Assembly: GCA_025462785.1 (NCBI GenBank)
Contig: JAOAPG010000376.1
Location: forward strand, 1-16,156
Source of the DNA: Acidobacteriaceae bacterium
GTDB lineage: Bacteria > Acidobacteriota > Terriglobia > Terriglobales > Acidobacteriaceae
Reading direction: 5' to 3'
DNA: 16,156 nt
The number at the start of each line of letters is the position of its first letter. The first letter of the stretch is position 1. The position numbers and the translations under genes are program-made. The notes under the pieces are model-generated. The model worked only from the letters and a program-made list of their open reading frames with translations. It searched no databases and was not told the origin of the DNA. Below are positions 6,913 to 13,539 of the stretch, piece by piece.

Positions 6913-6931
6913 ATGTTGCTCGTGTCAACAC
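6913..6931. promoter_or_regulatory. TetR operator-like palindrome, copy 3
   Basis: ATGTTGCTCGTGTCAACAC differs from copies 1 and 2 at three positions and keeps both TGTTG and CAACA arms. It lies 26 bp before the tetR start codon and covers the likely -35 of the tetR promoter, so it probably mediates autorepression. Confidence 0.6.
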
Positions 6932-6945
6932 TGAAGAGTTATAAT
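6916..6945 (+). promoter_or_regulatory. tetR promoter, near-leaderless
   Basis: A perfect TATAAT (6940-6945) is preceded at 18 bases by TTGCTC (6916-6921), a partial -35 lying inside operator copy 3. Transcription would begin about five bases before the ATG at 6957, where no ribosome site is visible, so the tetR mRNA is probably nearly leaderless. Confidence 0.5.
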
Positions 6946-6956
6946 CGTGGTACACA

Positions 6957-7574
6957 ATGCCGCGGCCAAAGCCATACCATCACGGACATTTGCGCGAGGC
7001 TTTACTGCAAGCGGCGATTAAGCTGATCGCTGAGGTGGGGCCGGCCGGCTTTACTTTGAGGGAAGTAGCACGACGCGCAGGCGTCTCGCACAACGCTCCC
7101 TATCGACACTTTCCGGACCGGGAAGATCTCTTGGCAGCGGTGGCCGCTCAGGGATTCCTGGAACTGAATCAAGCCATGCTGCACGGTGCTAAACACCAAA
7201 ATGGCACTCTCAATCGACTGAAGCACGCAGGCTTGGCATACGTGGAATTTGCTCTGCGCCGGCCGGAACACTTTACAGTCATGTTCGACGCCCCCGTTTC
7301 CAAGCGCAAAGGCCCTGCTTCTGCGGACGCTGCGGAACAGGCGTTCGGGACCTTGTTTGAATTGGTCAAGGCCTGCCAGGATGAAGGACGATTGCCCATT
7401 GGTGATCTCCGTCAATTAGCGCTCCTACATTGGTCGATGGTTCACGGTGTTGCGAAGCTGGCCTCAGCCAAACGCCTCCCTTACAAGTCCAGAGCCGATA
7501 TTTTGAAGTTCGCTACATTCGTCATTGACGAATCGTTGCCCGTCCGTTCGGACAATCGCAAGAAGGTCCAGTAA
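6957..7574 (+). CDS. TetR/AcrR family transcriptional regulator with WHG-type C-terminal domain
   Basis: A 205-residue DNA-binding repressor. The N-terminal TetR helix-turn-helix spans about residues 12-58, with FTLREVARRAGVSHNAPYRH (32-51) as the recognition region. The C-terminal ligand and dimer domain carries HWSMVHGVAKLA (158-169), including the W-H-G residues that define the WHG subgroup. The ligand is unknown. It is divergent from the nine minus-strand genes and separated from them by three copies of a 19-bp palindrome, the usual layout for a TetR protein controlling itself and a neighbouring operon. The start codon has no ribosome site but follows a perfect TATAAT closely, which supports near-leaderless translation. 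Confidence 0.9.
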   Translation: MPRPKPYHHGHLREALLQAAIKLIAEVGPAGFTLREVARRAGVSHNAPYRHFPDREDLLAAVAAQGFLELNQAMLHGAKHQNGTLNRLKHAGLAYVEFALRRPEHFTVMFDAPVSKRKGPASADAAEQAFGTLFELVKACQDEGRLPIGDLRQLALLHWSMVHGVAKLASAKRLPYKSRADILKFATFVIDESLPVRSDNRKKVQ

Positions 7575-7594
7575 TGAAGGAAGCCTAACGTAGA

Positions 7595-7616
7595 CCAGAC
7601 TCACAATCGCGTCTGG
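7595..7616. terminator. Hairpin between convergent tetR and ogt-like genes
   Basis: CCAGAC (7595-7600) pairs with GTCTGG (7611-7616) across ten bases, in the 47-bp gap between the ends of two convergent genes. No T-runs flank it, so it is only a weak candidate for a two-way terminator. Confidence 0.3.
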
Positions 7617-7621
7617 AATGC

Positions 7622-7975
7622 TCATCGCCTCACTAAAAGATCATTTGTGGCTGGTGTAACGACAATCTGCTGTTGCCTGGCGCTCGATTCATGTTTTAGG
7701 AGCCAAGACTTACGCTCCATACCGCTGCCATATCCGGTAAGCGAACCATAAACTCCGATGACACGGTGACAAGGAACAACCACTCCGATCGGATTTGCGC
7801 CATTCGCCAGGCCGACCGCTCTGACAGCCTTGGGTCGACCAATTTGGTTGGCGAGTTGACCGTAAGAGATAGTTGTACCGCATGGGATTGTGCGCAACGC
7901 GCGCCACATGTTTGAACGGGCAGAGTGTCGATCACTGTTAATGCTCCCGCAGAGTACTGAATACGTCGGGTGCAA
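7622..7975 (-). CDS. C-terminal half of an ogt-type methylated-DNA-cysteine methyltransferase (frameshifted)
   Basis: The open frame (117 residues) contains the catalytic domain of O6-alkylguanine DNA alkyltransferase: WRALRTIPCGTTISYGQLA (residues 24-42), the active-site PCHRVIG (68-74) and the downstream GYGSGMERKSWLL. The cysteine that accepts the alkyl group is present. The first 22 residues do not match the family. The same DNA read one frame over gives a good match to the end of the family's N-terminal domain (IQYSAGALTVIDTLPVQT). The segment normally linking the two (around GGTPFQR) is missing, so this looks like a deletion of about 22-26 bp with frameshift rather than a natural short alkyltransferase-like protein. 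The catalytic half might still be made from the ATG at 7975, but stable activity is doubtful. Confidence 0.6.
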   Translation of the reverse strand: MHPTYSVLCGSINSDRHSARSNMWRALRTIPCGTTISYGQLANQIGRPKAVRAVGLANGANPIGVVVPCHRVIGVYGSLTGYGSGMERKSWLLKHESSARQQQIVVTPATNDLLVRR

Positions 7976-8016
7976 TCAGAACTCGGAGGAACAGGGGTGA
8001 ACCGTTCCCCAGCGAA
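7909..8016 (-). pseudogene. N-terminal remnant of the ogt-like gene in another frame
   Basis: In the frame offset from the catalytic half, these 36 codons read as the family's N-terminal domain end (ERFTPVPPSSD, then YSAGALTVIDTLPVQT). The match stops exactly where the catalytic half begins in the other frame (7909). Further upstream no frame clearly continues the domain, so the true N-terminus appears lost or decayed. Confidence 0.55.
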
Positions 8017-8184
8017 TGTTCTCGGCGAGCGTCGATGACTGTTTCGGGACTGGCAGAGAACACACACTCAATCTTCTGTGACGGCCCCGGGGCCCAAGAC
8101 AGGGAATGGATGTCTGGTTCTGCGAAAGCAGGAACCCCGCCGAGAGGCAAAATGCGAGCTGAGCGGTTCTGCATTCGAAGGAAT

Positions 8185-8204
8185 GCGCGCTCTCCCGAGC
8201 GCGC
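8185..8204. other. Strong GC hairpin in noncoding DNA
   Basis: GCGCGCTC (8185-8192) and GAGCGCGC (8197-8204) form a perfect 8-bp stem with a TCCC loop. A run of five Ts occurs only 13 bases later on the plus strand, too far for a standard intrinsic terminator. Confidence 0.4.
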
Positions 8205-8498
8205 CTAGGCACCCGCGTTTTTCCTTGACAGAAGACTTACATGGATGTCGGTTAACCGGTCAACAACAAGGAACCCGATCCATCGGGAGTTGAAGGCTTG
8301 GCCGATGTATGAGTCGTGCAAGCCCATGTACCAATCCGCAAGAACCGGTAGATTCTTGCAGTTACCCGCGTTGCGCGGAAACTTCGACCGAGTCTGCTGC
8401 AGCAAATCTATCGACCCGCTCATGAGCCCCCGAAACCAAAGCGGCGAGTCGGCCTAAGGACCGCCTCACCGGAGGGTCCGATTGACCTCACTAAAGTT

Positions 8499-8518
8499 AG
8501 TGTTGCTTCTGACACACT
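8499..8518. promoter_or_regulatory. Degenerate fourth TetR operator-like site
   Basis: AGTGTTGCTTCTGACACACT shares 11 consecutive bases (TGTTGCTTCTG) with operators 1 and 2 and has its own AGTGT/ACACT arms. It lies about 120 bp before the L,D-transpeptidase start. Binding by the same TetR protein is a guess from similarity. Confidence 0.35.
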
Positions 8519-8638
8519 GTTTGCTGTTTGCCACAGTCTTTCCACTTCGACAAGCCGATAAGTTGCGCAGTTTCAACTATATAGTCTACGGCTCCCAACC
8601 TGCCATTTCGTTATGCGCAAGCGCGACGGAGGCACAGA

Positions 8639-9250
8639 ATGGACTGCAATCGAAGTAAGTCAAGCGTACTGCTGGTCAGCGGATTGATTGCACTTGCGGT
8701 CACTCTGACCAATCGAGCGATCGCTCAAGATCAGGCCTCCCAGTTGGCTACCACCGCCAGCACGCGAATTCGCCGCCAGATTGTAGTCAGCCTCACTGAT
8801 CGCAAACTCGCGGTCCTCGAAGACGGAAAAATTCTACGGATTTTTCCAGTCGCAGTCGGCGCCCCTATAAGCCCCAGTCCGCAGGGCGAGTTCGAAATTG
8901 TCAGCCGAGTCGCCAATCCGACCTACTATCACTCTGGCACGACGGTTCCAGCCGGAAACGACAATCCCGTCGGTCCCCGTTGGATGGGGCTGAACCAAAA
9001 GGGCTACGGAATCCACGGCACCAACCAGCCGCACTCGATCGGACATGCTGCGTCCCACGGCTGCATTCGTCTTCGCAACAGCGACGTCGTAAAGCTATTC
9101 GAGATGGTTCGGACCGGAGACACGGTGGAGATCCGAGCAGAACGGGACGAGCAGATCGCAAAGATCTTTGGCGGCTTTGCAGCAACTGACGCCTCTGTTA
9201 TGGCACAAGCTCAGAGCCAGGAGCCCACGGCCACCGCTAGCGGCCAGTAA
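8639..9250 (+). CDS. L,D-transpeptidase (YkuD domain)
   Basis: A 203-residue exported enzyme. Residues 1-29 are a signal peptide ending AIA. The YkuD domain runs from about 47 to 166, with GYGIHGTNQP (122-131) and the catalytic SHGCIR (139-144; nucleophile C142, with H126 and H140 also conserved). Such enzymes make 3-3 crosslinks in peptidoglycan or attach proteins to it, in the periplasm. No LysM or other wall-binding domain is present; the tail (170-203) is low in structure and rich in Ala, Gln and Thr. GGAGG lies seven bases before the ATG. A 52-residue membrane-protein gene starts 37 bases downstream, then the SPFH gene, so an envelope operon is likely. Confidence 0.9.
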   Translation: MDCNRSKSSVLLVSGLIALAVTLTNRAIAQDQASQLATTASTRIRRQIVVSLTDRKLAVLEDGKILRIFPVAVGAPISPSPQGEFEIVSRVANPTYYHSGTTVPAGNDNPVGPRWMGLNQKGYGIHGTNQPHSIGHAASHGCIRLRNSDVVKLFEMVRTGDTVEIRAERDEQIAKIFGGFAATDASVMAQAQSQEPTATASGQ

Positions 9251-9287
9251 CCACCATTAATAGTTCATGACGTTTCGAGGAGGAATT

Positions 9288-9446
9288 ATGCAACTCGTAA
9301 TGACAGCACTCGCAGTTACCGCAGGAATGGTTTTCTCACTCGCAATCGCATTGTTAGTCGAGGAACTGATTTTTGGAAAAGTCTTCCGCCTGTTCTTTGT
9401 CCGGCAGACGGCCCAAGTCAAACCAGGTCGCGAACGCCAAGAGTAA
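9288..9446 (+). CDS. Small membrane protein, 52 residues
   Basis: A short gene starting at an ATG preceded by an excellent ribosome site (GAGGAGG). The product begins MQLVMTALAVTAGMVF and has one hydrophobic helix (about residues 2-25), followed by ELIFGKVFRLFFVRQ and a polar, charged tail ending RERQE. Topology is probably N-out/C-in by the positive-inside rule. It fits tightly between the transpeptidase (37 bases upstream) and the SPFH gene (26 bases downstream). That placement and the strong ribosome site are the main support; I do not recognise a family. It could be a partner or modulator of the SPFH protein. Confidence 0.7.
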   Translation: MQLVMTALAVTAGMVFSLAIALLVEELIFGKVFRLFFVRQTAQVKPGRERQE

Positions 9447-9472
9447 AAACGTTTGGCAAAAAAGGAGAATGT

Positions 9473-10804
9473 ATGTTGCTGCTGAAATATCTGCTTATGT
9501 CAGGCGGCGTCGGGATGATCCTCGTAGCCGCGGGAATCCTCAGTTACGACGTCTACCTTGAAATGAAATATAGGCGCGCCATGGCGGTGGCGGGAACAGT
9601 CCCGCTGCCTCCGGTGCCGCACGTGCATTGGCGGGGAGCATTAGCGCTGGCGCTGCTTGCTTGGGGTCCTTTGCTTCTCGCAGCGGGAATCATCGTGGTT
9701 CCTAGCGGCATGGCCGGAGTGCGCGTCAGCCAAACCAGCGGGACATTGCCAGGCACTCTTTACCCAGGTGCACATTTTGTAGCGCCGATGGCGGAGAGCG
9801 TATCGCTATTCGACACGCGGGATCAGCTCTTCACTACAGGTGCCCTGGAAGACACAGCGGTGAAGTCCTCATCCGCGCCCAGCGCAAAATCGGAGCCGCT
9901 TCGAGTCCAAGCCAAGGAGGGACTCACGCTCGGTCTCGCCATTACGGTGCGCTATAGGCTCGATCCGAAGCGGCTAGATTACATCCAGAGCAATTTGCCA
10001 CAACCGATCGAAAAGGAAATCGTGCCTCCGGTAGTCGCGAGTGCATGGCGCGAGTTGGTGCCGAACTACACCGTGCGTGAAGTCTTCGCAACGAAGCGAG
10101 AAGAGATCCGCAAGCGAGCGTCGGATGTAATAACGCAAAAGCTTGCACTCGACGGCATCATAGTAAAAGAAGTCATGTTGCGGGACATTCAACTTCCTCC
10201 GGAATATGCAAAGGGTCTCGAGACGCTGCTCCTCAAAGAGCAAGAGAACGATCGCATGGGAGTCGAGACGGAGATGCAGCAGAAGCAAGTGAGGATTGCC
10301 GAACTCGAGGCGGAAGCCACGAAAGCCCAACAGGTAAAGCAGGCAGAAGGAGAAGCTCAGGTAAAGGTTCTGCAGGCCAAAGCCGAGTCAGACGCGATGC
10401 AATACACCTTGCCACTGAAACAAAAACAAATCGAGCAATCGAAACTGGAAGCTGAAGCTCGCAAGGAGACCACGGTTAAGAACGCCGAGGCAATGGCGGA
10501 AGCCAAGGTAATTGACAGTAAGGCGGAGATGGAGCGGCGTAAGTTACTGGCCGATGCCGAAGCCGACCGCATCCGGGTCACCGCTGCCGCCGATGCCGTG
10601 CGCATGACGAGCGAAGGAGCCATCCTGAAGCAGAATCCGCTGCTGATCAACAAGATCGTGGCCGAGCGCCTTTCCGACAAGCTGCAGATCATGATGGTAC
10701 CGGCGGACGGCAAGTTCTTCTTCGCCAACGACGTGTTACACAGCATGAATATGGCGAATCACAGCAGCCAAGTCCAAGACTCGGAGGACCCTCAACAAAA
10801 GTGA
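9473..10804 (+). CDS. SPFH/Band-7 domain protein, flotillin-like, with two N-terminal membrane helices
   Basis: A 443-residue membrane-anchored protein. Two hydrophobic helices (about 5-25 and 55-76) are joined by a loop with a proline-rich PLPPVP. The SPFH/Band-7 domain follows (about 77-270), with VPSGMAGVRV and PGAHFVAPMAESVSLFDTRD near its start and VKEVMLRDIQLPPEYAKGLE at its end. A long Glu/Ala/Lys-rich coiled coil (about 255-390) and a short tail complete it. SPFH proteins form large rings or microdomains at membranes and often hold proteases or envelope enzymes. The two-helix start is longer than the single anchor of most prohibitin-like proteins. AAGGAG precedes the ATG. Its substrate partners are unknown; the transpeptidase operon suggests an envelope role. 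Confidence 0.85.
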   Translation: MLLLKYLLMSGGVGMILVAAGILSYDVYLEMKYRRAMAVAGTVPLPPVPHVHWRGALALALLAWGPLLLAAGIIVVPSGMAGVRVSQTSGTLPGTLYPGAHFVAPMAESVSLFDTRDQLFTTGALEDTAVKSSSAPSAKSEPLRVQAKEGLTLGLAITVRYRLDPKRLDYIQSNLPQPIEKEIVPPVVASAWRELVPNYTVREVFATKREEIRKRASDVITQKLALDGIIVKEVMLRDIQLPPEYAKGLETLLLKEQENDRMGVETEMQQKQVRIAELEAEATKAQQVKQAEGEAQVKVLQAKAESDAMQYTLPLKQKQIEQSKLEAEARKETTVKNAEAMAEAKVIDSKAEMERRKLLADAEADRIRVTAAADAVRMTSEGAILKQNPLLINKIVAERLSDKLQIMMVPADGKFFFANDVLHSMNMANHSSQVQDSEDPQQK

Positions 10805-10949
10805 AGTCGGCAAGGTGCGTCTGGGCGGCTCTTTGGGGTATCTCAAATGCGCCTAGCCCGAACGGATGACCATACGCCGGAACATTTGAGTAAAGTAGCG
10901 ACTCTAACCAGTACAGGGCGTTATGCTAAAAACCAACCACAGCGCGGGC

Positions 10950-10955
10950 TATAAT
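10950..10955 (+). promoter_or_regulatory. Possible -10 element upstream of the exported-protein gene
   Basis: A perfect TATAAT lies 15 bases before the ATG at 10971, much like the spacing at tetR. No clear -35 is seen 16-18 bases upstream. If used, it would exclude the earlier in-frame ATG at 10923 and give a nearly leaderless message. Confidence 0.3.
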
Positions 10956-10970
10956 GCACGCAATCCATAC

Positions 10971-12200
10971 ATGCTCGCTTCATCCTTACGCATCGTTCGC
11001 GCCAGCGCCGCCCTTCTGCTCGTTTTACTGGACGTGACGTTTTTGTCGGCCTCGGATTGGAAAAGCTCAGAACAAGAAATGGCTGGGAAAATAGCCTCAG
11101 TCACCGGACCGGGAGCAGTTGCGCTAGAAGTCACGAACCGCTGTTCGCTCGGTCGCACCGAAGTCGATCAGATTCATCGTGGACTTCTCACGGAGCTCGC
11201 AACATTGGGAGTTCGTGCAGTGAATTCCGATCAGGCCGCCGCTACAGTCCAAATCTCATTGTCTGAAGATCTGCAACATTATGTTTGGGTCGCTGAGATT
11301 CATCAGGGTTCAAATGAGAACTCCGTTGTAATGGTCTCTATGCCGCGGCCAGCGAGAGGCCCGGAGACCGCTCAAGCAGCGGCAATGACAATTCACAAAT
11401 CGCAATTATGGAGCCAATCAACTCGCATCCTTGATGTAGCCATCGTGAGCGGCAATCCTCAGCACATGATTGTTCTCGATCCCAGCGCTGTTACTATCTA
11501 CAGCTCCCAAGGCGGACATTGGCAACAGGACCAAATATTAGCCATTGACCATTCGCACCCGTGGCCCCGTGATCTGCGAGGACGATTGGTTCTGCGCAAA
11601 GACCACTTATTCGATGCGTTCCTGCCAGGAGTTTTCTGCCGAAGTACGATCAGTGCGCCTTTATCAATGAATTGTTATGCCAGCGACGATCCCTGGCCCT
11701 TAACTCCCGGCATGTCGGACCAGCCGGCATTAAACGCGTTCTTCGCGTCCACACGGAATTTCTTCACTGGCGCGCTTTCACCCGGACTTGGAAAGCAAAC
11801 GGCGACGTCGGCGTTTTACTCAGTGGCGGCGCTTCCGCGCGACAAATACACCCTGTGGCTCTTTGCAACCCTGGATGGACAGATCAATTTCCTCGACGGT
11901 ATTACGGATCGGGCTGCGCCTCAGCTTCACTGGGGCAGCGACATCGCCGGGATCCATAGCAGTTGCGGATCAGGTTGGCAGGTGCTGGCTTCGGGCAATG
12001 CTGATTTAGCGAATGATATCGCGCAAGCCTTTGAGGTTCCAGATCGCGAACCTGTGGCCGTAAGCGCGCGAATCGAATTTAGCGGCAACATTACCGCACT
12101 ATGGACAAGCCCAGAAGGTAATGGGGCACTCGTTGTTTTGCACAATGCGGAAATGGAAACATATGAAGCGTTTCTTCTCACTATTACTTGTAGTCAATAG
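10971..12200 (+). CDS. Exported protein of unknown function in a signalling cluster
   Basis: A 409-residue protein (from this start) that I recognise only as a type seen in acidobacterial genomes beside a substrate-binding protein, a histidine kinase and a sigma-54 regulator. Residues 1-28 form a signal peptide (ASSLRIVRASAALLLVLL). The N-terminal part (about 30-120) looks like an alpha/beta domain, and the middle and C-terminal parts contain repeated short strands ending W or Y, possibly a beta-propeller-like arrangement (for example MIVLDPSAVTIYSS). An in-frame ATG at 10923 would add 16 non-hydrophobic residues before the signal and is less likely. Its 3' end overlaps the next gene by 38 bases, implying coupled translation. 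Confidence 0.7.
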   Translation: MLASSLRIVRASAALLLVLLDVTFLSASDWKSSEQEMAGKIASVTGPGAVALEVTNRCSLGRTEVDQIHRGLLTELATLGVRAVNSDQAAATVQISLSEDLQHYVWVAEIHQGSNENSVVMVSMPRPARGPETAQAAAMTIHKSQLWSQSTRILDVAIVSGNPQHMIVLDPSAVTIYSSQGGHWQQDQILAIDHSHPWPRDLRGRLVLRKDHLFDAFLPGVFCRSTISAPLSMNCYASDDPWPLTPGMSDQPALNAFFASTRNFFTGALSPGLGKQTATSAFYSVAALPRDKYTLWLFATLDGQINFLDGITDRAAPQLHWGSDIAGIHSSCGSGWQVLASGNADLANDIAQAFEVPDREPVAVSARIEFSGNITALWTSPEGNGALVVLHNAEMETYEAFLLTITCSQ

Positions 12201-13128
12201 CTTTTTGCCAGCAACAGTCATGGTTGCAGCCACCCGTCCACGCTATGGAGGAACGCTTCAGGTCGCCATGCGAGCTGCCCCAACCTCCCTTGACCCCATA
12301 GATTCAAGTCAGAGCGACTGGTTCGCCAGGACTAATTTATCGCGGCTTTTATTCGACCCGCTGGTCTCGCTCGGCGATCACGGAACTGTGCAAGCGGCGC
12401 TCGCAACCTCCTGGCATGCCGACCCTGGTTATCAGCGTTGGCAATTCACATTACGCAGCGGTGTAACGTTTAGCGATGGAAGTCCGGTTACGGCTGAAGT
12501 CGTAGCCGGATCTCTGCGCGTCTCGAATCCGCATTGGAAAATTTTCCCTGAAAACCAAGCAGTCATAGTTGAATCCGACTCCCCCGATCCGAATCTTGCA
12601 GCGGAGCTGGCGCTCCCGCGAAATAGCATTGTCAAACGGCAAGGCACGCAGACGAGCGGTACGGGGCCTTTTGTGGTTTCCGAGTGGGACCCGGGGAAGA
12701 ATCTTATTGTTACTGCCAGGAACGATTACTGGGCTGGCCGGCCGTTTGTCGACTCTATTGAGATTGAGCTGGGTCAAAGTTTACGCGAGCAGGCGATCGC
12801 CCTTGATCTGCGGAGAGCCCAGCTTATCGAGGCTGCTCCGGTGGGGCATCTGACTTCGACCGAGAATTATAGAATTGGGATTTCTGCTCCTGTCGAATTG
12901 ATGGCGCTAGTCTTTAACGCCGATCGCTCATCCCGGGAAGACACGCACCTGCGAGAGCTTCTCGCATTGAGCATCGATCGCAACGCATTGAACAGCGTAG
13001 TGCTCCAAGGCGGAGGTGAGTCTTCAGCCGCCCTCTTGCCAAACTGGATGACGGGATACGGTTTTATTTTTCCAATCAACGTAGACTTGGCGCGCGCACG
13101 ACAGGAGTTCGCGGAGGCCCGCCAGTAA
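12163..13128 (+). CDS. ABC substrate-binding protein, family 5, cut short by an in-frame TAA
   Basis: A family-5 (DppA/OppA-like) extracellular solute-binding protein. Residues 1-23 are a signal peptide (MKRFFSLLLVV). Domain I starts RYGGTLQVAMRAAPTSLDP and includes the WQFTLRSGVTFSDGSPVTA block and the SGTGPFVVSEWDPGKNL block. The TAA at 13126-13128 ends the frame after 321 residues, but the same frame continues without another stop to 13539 and looks like the remaining C-terminal lobe. Without the stop the protein would be about 458 residues, closer to the family norm. The start chosen overlaps the upstream gene; ATGs at 12121 and 12145 also exist but delay the signal peptide. No permease or ATPase gene adjoins. 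Confidence 0.8.
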   Translation: MKRFFSLLLVVNSFLPATVMVAATRPRYGGTLQVAMRAAPTSLDPIDSSQSDWFARTNLSRLLFDPLVSLGDHGTVQAALATSWHADPGYQRWQFTLRSGVTFSDGSPVTAEVVAGSLRVSNPHWKIFPENQAVIVESDSPDPNLAAELALPRNSIVKRQGTQTSGTGPFVVSEWDPGKNLIVTARNDYWAGRPFVDSIEIELGQSLREQAIALDLRRAQLIEAAPVGHLTSTENYRIGISAPVELMALVFNADRSSREDTHLRELLALSIDRNALNSVVLQGGGESSAALLPNWMTGYGFIFPINVDLARARQEFAEARQ

Positions 13129-13539
13129 AAGCCCTGGACTCTGAGTTATGATGCAGCGGACCCCATCGCGCGGCTGGTTGCCGAAAGAATTGCTCTCAAC
13201 GCTAAGGACGCTGGACTGCTTTTGCAACTCACAACCAGCACTGCCGACCTGCGACTGGTACGCGTCCCAATAGTTTCTCTGGATCCGCACGTTGCCATTA
13301 TGAGTCTCGCCCAGATGCTCCCTCTTCCGCGACCAAAGTTCGCTAGCGATTCTCTCGATGATCTATATCGAACGGAAAGCAGCCTGCTGCGATCACGTGA
13401 GGTAATTCCTCTTCTGCATTTGCGGACCGCTTCCGACGCGCGGGCTAGCGTCCGTGATTGGGTGCAGACCCTTGATGGAGGCTGGCGCTTACAAGATGTG
13501 TGGCTTAGCCCCGAACAGAGTGGCACAGAAAAACCATGA
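13129..13539 (+). pseudogene. C-terminal portion of the substrate-binding protein after the in-frame stop
   Basis: These 136 sense codons directly follow the TAA in the same frame and are free of other stops. The start (KPWTLSYDAADPIARLVAER) reads like the family-5 segment after the hinge, and the end has the expected small C-terminal elements. The closing TGA overlaps the kinase start (ATGA), the coupling expected of the intact gene. A single C-to-T change turning CAA to TAA would explain everything. No ribosome site is visible near 13129 for independent translation; a TTG at 13222 is the only alternative start noticed, and it is weak. Confidence 0.65.

Larger units (their letters stand above)
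8017..8638. other. Palindrome-rich stretch without a credible gene
   Basis: No frame here resembles a known protein or has a ribosome site with coding-like composition. The interval holds an 8-bp perfect GC hairpin (8185-8204), a near-palindrome GTTAACCGGTCAAC (8251-8264), CCCGATCCATCGGG (8274-8287), CACTAA-AG-TTAGTG (8489-8502), an operator-like site (8499-8518) and a TATAGT (8580-8585) that may be the -10 of the transpeptidase gene, although no good -35 is visible. Part may be debris of the ogt region; the right end is probably the promoter zone of the next operon. Confidence 0.5.

Noticed and set aside
7622..7975. Naturally short alkyltransferase-like (ATL) protein
   Set aside because: ATL proteins lack the active cysteine, whereas PCHR is present here, and the missing N-terminal domain is visible in an adjacent frame.
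8205..8423. 72-codon open frame on the minus strand
   Set aside because: No ribosome site of note, no recognisable domain, and it overlaps other frames of similar length in palindrome-rich DNA.
8482..8496. Similarity to the phage T3 promoter (CCTCACTAAAG)
   Set aside because: Only an 11-base core matches and no phage polymerase or phage genes are present; a chance match is more likely.
10834..10850. Sigma-54-like GG-N10-GC spacing before the exported-protein gene
   Set aside because: Only the GG and GC dinucleotides fit; the TGGCAC and TTGC blocks are poor, so it is not strong enough to call, despite the sigma-54 regulator downstream.
13222..13539. Independent small gene starting at TTG 13222
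   Set aside because: It is in the same frame as the interrupted binding-protein gene and continues its domain; no ribosome site precedes the TTG.
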